NCBI GenBank assembly: GCA_016584495.1
Contig: WAID01000009.1
Span: 3,658,001 to 3,722,000, forward strand
Direction of reading: 5' to 3'
DNA from: Celoporthe dispersa
Lineage: Eukaryota; Ascomycota; Sordariomycetes; Diaporthales; Cryphonectriaceae
Length of the DNA: 64,000 nt
Shown here: positions 13,791-23,346 of the stretch, piece by piece
Layout: every line of letters starts with the position of its first letter
Numbering within the stretch: the first letter of the stretch is position 1
Notes under the pieces: generated by a model
Told to the model about the DNA's origin: nothing
The model's input: only the letters and a program-made list of their open reading frames with translations
The model's database searches: none
Program-made: the position numbers and the translations under genes

Positions 13791-15275
13791 GCCCGGCGAT
13801 TAGACCACAGGAACATTCTCGCACCGGGCCAGCGCGGGAGGTTTGGTGTGCTTTTTTGGTAGCGAACGGAGCAGACCACGGCGTCATGGCACTGCAGTAG
13901 CCCCAGCGGAGAATATCGCCCTGCGCGGCGTTCTTTGGACTGAGGAGTTATAGCTCCACCGAAACTCTCGGGCTGGGGGTCTAGTCGCCGCGGGTGATCG
14001 CCCGTGATGCGCGCCTTGACGAAACGCTAGCTATATAGTATAGCCCAGGTAGCTGTTTAATTATTAGTGACTAGTGTTGAGTTGTCCTTTGGTGGTTGAT
14101 GATGGTGATCGATGATACTACGGCCTACAGTCTGCAGGATACAAGGTCGGCGTGCTCGCCTATAACCTCATTTGAGGACGGGCTGCGACTACATAAGACC
14201 CTCCATGCTCTGCGATCAACTTTTTGCTGAACCTCGTAGCTACGTCCTGGCTTCATCTGCAATCCCTAAGAGCGAGGAGAGTATCCACGGGCAGGTTCTG
14301 CGCTTTATGCCCATTACTGGACGCATGAGGCAATGTTGAACTCGACGCGTTTCACCGTCACGCTTGTCATGAGACCTACCAGTTGTCTGTCGAACAACTC
14401 ATCTGTTCAGGCACTGCTCATAATGAACGATGGCCATACTCTCGAGTCATACTCTCGGCCCTTGCCCAGGCCCCAGTCTACTTACCAAGGTGTAGGTGAC
14501 AAGATGTCGATGTGCTCGGGCGAGTATACCCCGGAGAAACCAGCACAATCAATGCATTAATTATCTCTCACAAGACTCTCGGCTTCAGATCACGGCGAGA
14601 CCACAGCGCCTCTTATCACGTCGGGCCTGACGGTACCACATAGCATGAAAGAAGCCCAACCAGTATAGGCATTCGAGTGCGCGGCTTTGGCTTGATCGCC
14701 ATCTCTCTTAGTGGCGAGTGCTCGTTTCGTCTGGTCATTCTCTTGTCTCGTTTCTGGTTGGGCCTAGTCAAAGCCGTTGTGATTCAGCGGATTAAAGGCG
14801 CTGCTTCTGGCATGTGCGCCGGGTTCTAGGTTTCACGGTCGGTCAGTCCCGGATTTTCGTTGTCCAGAGTAGGTTTGTTCCTTTGCATGGTGTTTTGTGG
14901 GTGAGATAAGGATGGTGTGGGAAATATACCATTGTCTGATATCATCGGGTATCATTGCCGGTGGTGAGGTTGATGGCGTGAAGTGCAAATGATTACTTTA
15001 TCAGCATGAGAGAATTCTTACTCAGCTCGCACTCCCAAGTCGTCAGTTCATTGATCTTACAACTGCTTGCACGAGGTTCCGTTTGTGCGGTCCATACATT
15101 CCTTTACTGGCCTTAGTGAACACATTAAGAAATTGCAGGGCATGGCATGATCATCATCCGTTACATCTGTGGACTCCAAGGTTTGTGAAGACATCTATAT
15201 GTACTTATGCCTCACCGAACAAATAGCGGAAAAGTCAGGTGAGCGTCAGTCCCTTGTACTCTTTCTCCCTCGCGC
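13791..15275. other. Gene-poor stretch with possible decayed coding sequence
   Basis: No intact gene is seen. Around 14290-14330 the plus strand reads YPRAGSALYAHYWTHEAM in one frame, and a neighbouring frame just upstream gives a Cys-x-x-Leu segment. The arrangement resembles the start of an FAD-linked oxidase broken by frame changes. This is weak evidence. The last few hundred bases are the 3' flank of the VAO-family gene. Confidence 0.25.
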
Positions 15276-17335
15276 TCAAGTATCAGGATGACGGTTGGCA
15301 GTTGTTGATCTCATTTCCCTGAACCGCTTTGGCCATATGCCCATTTTCCCGGGTGATAACACGCCGTTAGGGTCGAGTGAGTCCTAGACACTGTTTTCAG
15401 AATTCTTTCGCAGTAGGATGTCGAGCAGTTCTTACCTTGATGGTCTCAACGAATCTGCGGTACGCGTGATCATTGAAATCGAAGAGCTCAGCAGTTTGGT
15501 CTAACCAACATCCAACCCATAATCAGCAATCAAGTCTCCCAGCAAGCTTGGAACTAGAAAAACTCACCCATATTATTGATGTGGGATCGATACTTGGCAA
15601 ATCCCATCTTCCTCCCCTGCCTCAAAGAGCCCGTTGTAGATGTTGTCAATGGCCTGCCGCTGTTGAGGATTCGTCTTGTCAAAGCATAACATGCAGACAA
15701 AGACCGCATGCCTCTGCGCCATGAAGAAGTCGCACAATAGGTCCAAGCCCTGCGACTCATACACCTTACGAGCAACAGTCACCCACTCCCTCATAGTCTT
15801 GCCATCCAACGGGACAATGGGCGAGTACGCGCCGTGAGCGCCAACACCACCACCTTCTTTCGGGTTGTAGTAGCTGACCATGGGAATCGAAAACATACTC
15901 GGCACCCCCACAAACATCCCTCCGTGCGGCTGCGGGACATCCAGCGCCTCCAGCAGCCCGCCGTCCTCGCCGCCGCAGAACAGCACGTTGCGCAGCCGCC
16001 CCGTCGGCGCCTCCTTACCCACAACGCGCTGGACCTCGTCGTACTGCGCCTGCAGGATGTTCTTGGGCCCGTACAGCCCCCACTTGACGGTCCAGAAGCC
16101 TATGTCCAGCTCCTTCTGCATCTCCTTCAGCCGCCACTCGGGGATCGGGCCCTCCTTGTCCCAGAAGGTGTGGCGCGGACCTATGATGGCGGACCACTCG
16201 ACGAGGCTGAAGACGTAGACAACAGTGGGCAGCACACCGCTGCGGCGCAGTGAGCCGAACACGTCGGTGATGGTCTCGATGTCGTCAAATTCCGGCATGT
16301 CGAATGTGCAGGACATGAAGGCCTGCGGCTGGGAGGTCATGTGGATGCCCAGCTTGGTGACGATCCCGAGGTTGCTCTGGAGGAAGAGCCCGTCGATGCT
16401 GGGGCCGAAGGAGAGATGGGTGAGATGGGCCGAGGGCGAGGTCTCCATGGCAAACTGGCCTGTTCGGACGATGTCGCCATTGGCCAGGACGACTTCGAGC
16501 CCGGCCATGTTCTCGTGGTGTATTCCAGAGGGCACGAAGCCCATCCCGCGATCCAGGGTCTGGAGATGGGTCAGTTGTATGTCCTCTTGCTAGTTATCTC
16601 AGGATTCAAGTGACTTGCGTTCCCGACGACGCTTCCCCATCCAAGAGAGGCGGTACTTGGCCAGACCTTGAGTTTGTTCTCCGCGCAGTAGGCATAGAGG
16701 TCGCCGAATGTGACGCCAGGCTCCACGACGGCGTACGCGAATTTCTCATTGACTTCTAGGATTCTGTCCATCCGGTGGAGATCCATAATGATGGATCCAA
16801 TGACAACGGGAGCAGGTCCACCGTAGCTGGGAAAAAAGCTTCAGTGATGTGTTCTTCAGGAAGGAAAAGATTTGTGTGTAGGAAGCATTGATCACTCACC
16901 CCAAATTCTTGCCGCGCGAGATGGTCCAGACTGGGATTCTGAACTCATTGACCACCTTCAAGGCTGCCTGCAGCTCTTCCACCGACGCTGGGCTAGCTAA
17001 TAGTTCAGAATGTGGTCTATGGCCCATGGAGAGGTCAGAACAGAGCTGGAAACAAGAACAGCTCACCAGACAGCAGCTCCAGGAACGTTTCTCTCATATC
17101 CTCCTTCTGGAATCTCATACGGGTCGACATATTCCTTCAACTTCTCTCCCTTGAATACGGCATCCTCACCGACGACTTGTGCAATCTGCCCGAGCGCCTC
17201 GTCAAAATCCTGTCGAGACACACCTGGGGGCAGGACAGCCGGGACGCCCTCTACCACAGGCTGGCTGAAGGTATCCTCGTGCGCGGCCTGGTAGACCGGG
17301 TCAGCATATCTAGCGCCCTGTTCTGCAACCATCAT
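15276..17335 (-). CDS. Vanillyl-alcohol-oxidase-family FAD oxidase, one frame break
   Basis: Flavoprotein oxidising a para-substituted phenol (vanillyl alcohol or 4-alkylphenol class). Six exons: 17335-17067, 16992-16900, 16826-16619, 16559-15568, 15500-15436, 15383-15276. Intron 3 is GC-AG (GCAAGT donor). The frame fails near 15613, where one extra base breaks exon 4. Removing one base gives about 577 residues, against 560 for Penicillium VAO. The FAD-binding core (SRGKNLGYGGPAP, EPGVTFGDLYAYC, LGWGSVVGN) lies near residues 120-190. The covalent-FAD histidine is His432 (GAHGAYSPI). The catalytic Tyr-Arg pair (AKYRSH) falls just after the break. Ser181 and Asp467 take the places of VAO Asp170 and Thr457, as in 4-cresol-dehydrogenase-like members. 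Starts at Met-Met; an upstream GTG was rejected. Divergent from the FAD monooxygenase at 18158. Substrate not determined. Confidence 0.85.
16560..16618 (-). other. GC-AG intron in the VAO-family gene
   Basis: A 59-bp intron beginning GCAAGTCAC and ending CTCCAG. No GT donor gives the right phase. This GC donor joins GSVVGN to TLDRGMGF, matching the family without gain or loss of residues. Confidence 0.75.
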
Positions 17336-18157
17336 GCCAAAAGTGAAGTAGACAGTATTCACAACAATTCTCTTTGAGTACCTGGTTTCTGATATTTTGA
17401 TCACAAGGAACCTGTTGAGGAGGAATTACTCAAGAGGGGTCCGTCTCCCACGTCAGATGTCGATGCGGCCAAAAGAGGTCCCGAGCCACCGGTTGAATTT
17501 CACCGGGCAATGAGGGTAGTAGGTAACTAGCCAAGATATTCTATTTCTCCATCCATGACGGCACTGGAGGGCGTGGCTAAGGATGGGGTTAGGCACCATT
17601 ACTAGAATCCTTGCACAATGGAGAAGCAGAAGTCTAACTTTATTAGTTTGCATACTGAACCAGAGGCATGTTTAGAGAAGGGAAGTCTTCTTTTTATTAT
17701 TATCAAGACTCATAGGATGATCAGCATGTCACGTTCGAAAAGAGCACTCAGTCTCTTCAAATCAGCGTTGTACTCAATCACCTGGTGGAGATCTCAAAAA
17801 GACACATGCTTAAACCTGACCGCAATAAATGCGTGTTTCATGTGTCGAGACAACCCAGAGTGTTGTAGCGGTACCGAGACAAAGTCCCCGCAGTCTCCGC
17901 AAACCATTGCGCAGGATCGCGTAGCTAGATTGGGAGTACCATCCAGAGAGACCTGCACGGCAGATCAAGGTGAGGGGGTGAGCCAAGATACCGGAACATA
18001 AAATAACTCCGACGTGTTGTTCTACTGTGGTAAGACCTAGACAACTACGGCTTAGGAAGAACATCTCAGCGGACATCGGCCATCGCCGCGATTGTTTGTC
18101 ATTTATTGTGTTGATACGCACCTAAGAGAACCCAGATACATGTAGAACAGCAGAAAA
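17336..18157. promoter_or_regulatory. Shared intergenic region between divergent flavoenzyme genes
   Basis: 822 bases separate the start codons of the VAO-family oxidase (minus) and the FAD monooxygenase (plus). Any activator site here could serve both genes. I see no long open frame of quality and no clear TATA box at a fixed distance, so the promoter role is inferred from geometry only. Confidence 0.5.
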
Positions 18158-19721
18158 ATGCCGAACGGGTCCGAGAAAGACTTCAAGGTAAGTATCGAGA
18201 CCACAGATGCCGTGCGAACATCACGCTGACTGCAAAGGTGATCATCGTGGGCGCCGGGCCCGCAGGGCTCATCATAGCCCTGCTGCTGGCCCAGAAAGGC
18301 ATCCAGTCTACCGTCCTGGAAAAGTCCGACGACATAGACCACAACCCGAGAGCTAGCTTCTACAGCAGCCCGACTATCTACGAGCTCAGGCGGGCCGGGC
18401 TGATGGACGACATCATGAAGAAGGCATTCGTTCCGGACGGTGTCACCTGGCGTATCATGGGCGAGCCGTTTCAGGAGATCTGCGCAGTCAAGTCGGAGAA
18501 CCCCCCAGGAGCCGAGACTATGATCTCGTTGCCTCTGGACGAGCTGCTGCCTCTGATCGCGGATCACCTATCTCGATATCCGTCCGGTGAAGTCCTGTTC
18601 AATCACGAAGTTGTGTCTATCGGTCAGGATGCAAGCAGGGCGTGGGTCAATGTGAAGACTCCGGATGGGGAGAAGCAGCTTGAGGCGGATTATGTCGCGG
18701 GCTGTGATGGGGCGAACAGCAAGATCCGGCGAGAGTTATTCGGCAACAATTTTCCTGGCTTCACATGGGACAAGCAGATTGTTGCAACGAATGTAAGTAG
18801 ATCATTGTATGAGTTGAGAGGAAGACTGTCTCACGAAAGACCAGGTGTATTATCCCAGGTTCAAGGAATTCAACTGGACGTCGTCAACGTTCCAGATCCA
18901 CCCGGAACACTTCCCGAGTGAGTCAAAGAACATGATATCCAGGGCTCACCCGCTACTTTCTTGACATCCTCACTCTCTTGCACTGCTCCAAGGCTGACCT
19001 ACACCTTTAAAGTGATTGCCCAGCTCTCCAACGACGGTATGCTGCGTATCACGTACGGCGAAGATGGTGGTCTGACGACGGAGGAGATGCGAGAGCGTCA
19101 ACCTTGGAAATACAAGCTGTTTGTCCCCGGAGCCCCGGAGCCTGAGGAGTATAAGATGGTGAACTTCAGCCCGTACAAGATCCACCAGCGGTGCGCAGAG
19201 AGCCTGAGGAAAGGTCGGTTCCTCTTGGCAGCTGATGCTGCCCATGTGTGTAATCCTTTGTGAGTTACTTGGTCGCAAAACTGTTCATAGCCCGACATTC
19301 CCCTCTCGAGGTGGCAGCAGGGACTAATTTTGCGATAACCACCTCAGCGGCGGAATGGGTCTCACCGGCGGATTAGTTGACGCGGGCAACCTTTTCGACT
19401 GCCTGTATGGCATTGCGACTGGCCAAGCGGACGATAGCATCCTGGATAAGTATTCCGAGATCCGGATCCAAAAGTATAAGGATATTATCGACCCGATCTC
19501 CAGCTCTAACATCCGGCGTCTATGGGACTCGAGCGCGGAAGCCATCCAGGCGGATCCTTTCTTCCAGGCTGTCGAGCGCGCTAAAAAGGACAAAGAGTTC
19601 CAGCAGCAGATGAAGCAGGTGAGTAGAGTAATTATCTCTAAACAGGGGCGGGTTCCTGATCTGAATGTAGGGCTTAAATGCTGTGATGCATGATTTCACG
19701 CAATACTATAAGCCCAAATAA
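18158..19721 (+). CDS. FAD-dependent aromatic hydroxylase (class A flavoprotein monooxygenase)
   Basis: NAD(P)H-dependent ring hydroxylase of the phenol/3-hydroxyphenylpropionate hydroxylase type. Six exons: 18158-18187, 18238-18792, 18845-18917, 19013-19259, 19348-19618, 19671-19721. All introns are GT-AG and all phases agree, giving 408 residues, typical for the class. It shows the dinucleotide-binding GAGPAGL (residues 15-21), the CDGANS 'DG' motif (about 167) and LLAADAAHVCNPFGGMGLTGG near 290-310. In that last motif the usual Gly-Asp is Ala-Asp. A 10-codon first exon is needed to supply the start. No signal peptide, so cytosolic. Head-to-head with the VAO-family oxidase, which suggests joint use on a phenolic compound; the substrate is unknown. 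Confidence 0.88.
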
Positions 19722-20313
19722 GCTGGGCAAGATCACCAGAGGAGACAGATGCAATGATACTTTCTAGAACTGCGAATAGCTATTGACTATCATGGGAGAC
19801 AATACTCAGAACACAGCAAACCTGTTTCAAACACTGCTGGAGCGTAGAGTTGGCCTGTATAATGTTGACAGATTGCATTGCAGCAGCTACATAGCCCAAG
19901 CCTGTTGCTGCCTCAAGCACTGGCAGGAGACAGACAAGACATGCAGTCCTTTTCAGGCCTCGAAGACAGCCTTTCTTGTTAGAACCCCGAAGTCTTTTGT
20001 TTACACCTTATTGTTCGACAGCAGAGTGACCATTGACAATGAAGTCCATATCCAACAATTGCCTTGTGGCAGGATCCCTTTGTTATTTGTTCCTGAGATA
20101 GAATCTCTACAGCATTTCATGCCCGCGTATAAATATCACCATCATCCACGATCCAATCCCCCCCTCCATATTAATCTATCTCCTCATCAACCTCAGTGGA
20201 CCCGCGCCTAACATCACAAACCCAACGATCAGAAGCGGAAACTCATTTCATCTCGAAGACGACAGGATCTCTACATACGAGTTTTTAGGATAAATCGTCT
20301 TCGAGTCGAAAAG
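19722..20313 (+). other. Intergenic stretch with a TATA-like element
   Basis: Downstream flank of the FAD monooxygenase, then an apparent promoter for the small frame at 20314. A 142-codon frame here has no recognisable feature and poor codon use. Confidence 0.4.
20128..20136 (+). promoter_or_regulatory. TATA-box-like sequence
   Basis: TATAAATAT lies 178 bases before the ATG of the 43-residue frame, followed by C-rich and CT-rich sequence of the kind seen around fungal transcription starts. Confidence 0.4.
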
Positions 20314-20445
20314 ATGTCTGCTTTTGGTCTTGCGTTCGCTACTAGCGCCATTCTCATCACTGCCTGGCACATGGCCTTGCTCAAGCTCTTTCTTGAGCGT
20401 CGTGCCATCATGGCAATCCCGCTCGAGAAGCGCCACCTGGACTGA
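20314..20445 (+). CDS. Possible 43-residue membrane peptide
   Basis: A short frame opening MSAFGLAFATSAILITAWHM. The first 26 residues are hydrophobic enough for one membrane span or a signal anchor. A basic stretch (LERRAIMAIPLEKRHLD) follows. The codons are GC-ending, like the real genes here. A TATA-like element lies 178 bases upstream. The 129-codon frame on the opposite strand is probably its shadow. I do not recognise a family. It could be a random frame; expression or conservation would decide. Confidence 0.3.
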   Translation: MSAFGLAFATSAILITAWHMALLKLFLERRAIMAIPLEKRHLD

Positions 20446-20838
20446 GGAATCCTGCTGGCCCTTCTCGCTGCTGGGACTATGCGCTTGGAACTGGCGAGGA
20501 AAAGGAACCTCTTTGTGGAGGTTTTTTATTCCCTCCCCACCAGCGCGAGGTTGCACGCTCTCTGAAAGGGCTGGGATTTCCGAGGTTGAGCTTAGTGATC
20601 TGTACGCTCTGCTGGCCAGGCGAGAGGAGTTGTCCATATTCCCTGGCGTTGATGCTGTGAAAGCCTCATGCCCAGAGTTTTAGGTAAGTACTGAATATTA
20701 TTATTTTGGACGCGTGAGACCCCGCGTAGACTTGTAAAGTGACATCAGATTGAGCGTTGAGAACCACTTATAGGGGGAGCTCTTGTTAATTGAATTAATT
20801 TTCTTATTATTATGAAACCAAACGCTATACAAATGCTG
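20446..20838. other. Intergenic, no gene seen
   Basis: Between the small plus-strand frame and the stop codon of the minus-strand glycosyltransferase-like gene. It becomes AT-rich near 20690-20830, as expected for converging 3' ends. Confidence 0.5.
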
Positions 20839-22221
20839 CTATGGCCATATGGCATATTTGAACCCATCAACACGAGGATAATCTGCCTCCATCCCCATGA
20901 TGATACTGTACTCATCTCTCAGCAGGTCGGAGCCCTCGTTCTCATACCCTGCATACCTGCTGAGCTCGTGTCTCCGCAGCGCCACGTTCCACGAGAAGCT
21001 CGAGTGCGCAACGCCCATGAACGCGCTCGCCTTGAACATGATCAGAAAGTCTATCAGGGCCTGCTGGTCAAATGTCATCCCCTCCAGCCGGCGCAGGTCA
21101 GCCCCCTGGAGCAGGTCGTACTTTGTCACCACCGTGACGTTGTGGCCCTGCTTCACCGGCGACGCTGAGGCCCCAGCACGCCAGCGGCGCAGGCCCTCGG
21201 CAAACAGGTCGACCACGGTCTGGTTCCCACAGGCCACGTAGACGACTCCGAGCCCCGTGCGGTCGAGGTACCGGAAATGCTCGGCGAACTGGTCCCTCAT
21301 GCGCGAGAAGCGCCACTCGTCCGGGTTCCACGCCCACACGGCGTCCTTCTCCAGCCGCAGGTGCGCCCCAAAGTAAGCTCCCTGGTTGATAGGGCTCGCG
21401 GGGTCGATGGCGGGCGCGTGGCGCCGCTGGAGCTCGTAGAGGACCTTGGCCGCCAGGGCGCGCGTGTCGTTGCGGAAGGAGAGGATCTTGCCGAACTCGC
21501 GGGCAGCGGCCTCGCCGTCGTCGCGCACGGGGTACTCGAGGTAGGACTGCTCCATCTTGATGTGTACGGGGGCGTCGCGCCGGACCTGCACGTTCTGCTG
21601 GCCCAGCCACTCGTCGAAGTTGCGGCGCCACTCGCGGGGCTGCTGCAGGCCCTCGCGCGGGTGGTCTGGCTCGAACTGGTCCCCGAGCAGGGACAGGGGC
21701 TCTGTGGTCCTCTGCTCGTAGAAGGGAAAGTCTTCTGCGCGGTCGTAGGTGCGCATGCCAGGACACCCTTCTGTCAGGTGTGTGATGAAGGCTTCCCGGT
21801 CCATCAGGTACTCGAGAGGCACCTCGTTGGGGCCTGAGATGTCGGACAGGTCGTTCGCGTTGCGCAGGGCCATAGAAGGGACCACGATAGCGCCTCCGCC
21901 GTGGATCGCGTACCGAACGCATTTGAGGATCTGGTTGCGCAGCATGCCGATACCGCCGTGCTGGCCCTCGCAGGTGAACAGCAGGCCGGGCTGGAACGTG
22001 GTGCGGGCACATATCTCCCGTATAGGCTCATAGTCGATCGGGGCAGGGAACTCGACTCTGATGGCCTGCTGGAGGAATGCAATTTCTGCGTCTTGTTGGC
22101 TGGGTTCCTGCCCGTATATTAATGCTTCAATCTCATCGTGGACGTCGAAGCCAAAACTCCAGATGAGGACGAGGCAGGCGGCCAAGAGGATCACCACCCA
22201 CGGGCGGGTCTCGTAAAGCAT
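20839..22221 (-). CDS. O-fucosyltransferase-like type II membrane protein
   Basis: Single exon, 460 residues from the ATG at 22221. The longer frame back to 22335 starts at a TTG in a purine-rich leader and was not used. Residues 7-25 (PWVVILLAACLVLIWSFGF) form one membrane anchor, so the rest should lie in the Golgi/ER lumen. The body carries HGGIGMLRNQILKCVRYAI, the N-terminal donor-binding-type motif of fungal O-fucosyltransferase-like proteins, and FGAHLRLEKDAVW, matching the family's HLRxExD signature. Near the C-terminus, a FMGVAHSSFSWNVALRR segment fits the conserved Ser/Thr-Ser-x-Phe region. The sugar and acceptor are unknown, and ascomycetes rarely show fucosylation, so activity is inferred only from fold. 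Confidence 0.75.
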   Translation of the reverse strand: MLYETRPWVVILLAACLVLIWSFGFDVHDEIEALIYGQEPSQQDAEIAFLQQAIRVEFPAPIDYEPIREICARTTFQPGLLFTCEGQHGGIGMLRNQILKCVRYAIHGGGAIVVPSMALRNANDLSDISGPNEVPLEYLMDREAFITHLTEGCPGMRTYDRAEDFPFYEQRTTEPLSLLGDQFEPDHPREGLQQPREWRRNFDEWLGQQNVQVRRDAPVHIKMEQSYLEYPVRDDGEAAAREFGKILSFRNDTRALAAKVLYELQRRHAPAIDPASPINQGAYFGAHLRLEKDAVWAWNPDEWRFSRMRDQFAEHFRYLDRTGLGVVYVACGNQTVVDLFAEGLRRWRAGASASPVKQGHNVTVVTKYDLLQGADLRRLEGMTFDQQALIDFLIMFKASAFMGVAHSSFSWNVALRRHELSRYAGYENEGSDLLRDEYSIIMGMEADYPRVDGFKYAIWP

Positions 22222-23346
22222 GGCTGCTATTATGGACGTCTTTTTATTTTTACTTTTTTTATTCTTTTTTTTTAAAAAAAAAAAGACAAGAAGAAGAAGG
22301 AGGAGGAGGACGGGGAGGAGGAGAAGAAGAGTCAAAACAAAGAAAAGAGAAGGCTGACCAGCAGAGAAGAGACAAATTCATTTTGGCTCTGAGGCGGATT
22401 CTGGGAGTAGACAGACACATTCCGAATCCCTGCATCGCATCACGAACCAGCTCCAGCAGGAGGGCAGCTCAAACATCGCAAGAGGACGGGCCCTTGCGTT
22501 GCAGCCTTGCAACAGGCGGTTTCACTTCATACCCCCTGCCCACATGGCACAGTTCATCCAAGCGAGCGTTAAGTACTATGGTTAAATTTTAGCTTAAGGG
22601 GTACACTGTGGTGCTCCGTAACGAGCTAGAGCTCGCAAAGGGGTCGTCAGGAGTCTTGGCAGCTTTGTAATGTGGGAAAACTTAGCTGGTCAAGAACACC
22701 ATCAGCAATGGCTCTTCTCACCCTTCCTTTCTTTCTTTCTTTTCCTCCTTCTTTTCTTAATCAACTGATGGTCTGAAATTGGTTTACTTTTTTGACATCG
22801 TCCTTTTCTTTTGGGATTCACACTGCTTCCTTGAATATACACTTATGGGACTTTGTATCGACGATGTGTGCCAGGTCTCACACTTGTCAGGCTGCGGATG
22901 TGCGAACAAAAGGGCCAGCAGTCCCTACTTGAGTACTGAATCAAGAAGCATCTGAACAAGGGCTTTGAAACTAGGCAGAGGAAAGCATGGCATAGAAAGT
23001 TTTTTCAATCATGACCACAAGGACCTGGGCATGGTGATCAATAATTTATTCCCCCCTCCCCCCAAACCCAAAAGGCAAAAACAACAAGAGAAAAAGAAGA
23101 AAAAAAAGGAAACCCAACTGAAGAAGACCTTCTTCCGCAGATCAATGGACAAGTCTGCCCACTACCGAGGTTCAGCAGCTCGGATGAAAGCAGGAATCCA
23201 ACCCAGCTGACCCAAACATCCTCTCCTCCCAAATCACCCGCGCCACCCGTGCCGATGACACTCATTCCAGGAGGAACCATGGGCGCTCATGAGCACGCTC
23301 TTCCTCAGTGAGTCCTCCACGGTGCGTATGGATCTACACGTCCGCT
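22222..23346. other. Intergenic stretch, no gene seen
   Basis: Holds a purine/T-rich leader of the glycosyltransferase-like gene (22240-22335), a CTTT-rich block near 22720-22760, an A-rich run near 23075-23110 and the 3' flank of the next minus-strand gene. Its open frames are short and featureless. Confidence 0.5.

Noticed and set aside
16560..16620. GT donor for VAO intron 3 (AA|GTCACT)
   Set aside because: It leaves the wrong phase for every usable acceptor; the GC donor one codon earlier fits exactly.
22222..22335. Leu-rich N-terminal extension of the O-fucosyltransferase-like protein
   Set aside because: It starts with TTG and is a reading of a purine/pyrimidine simple-sequence leader; the ATG at 22221 directly precedes the membrane anchor.
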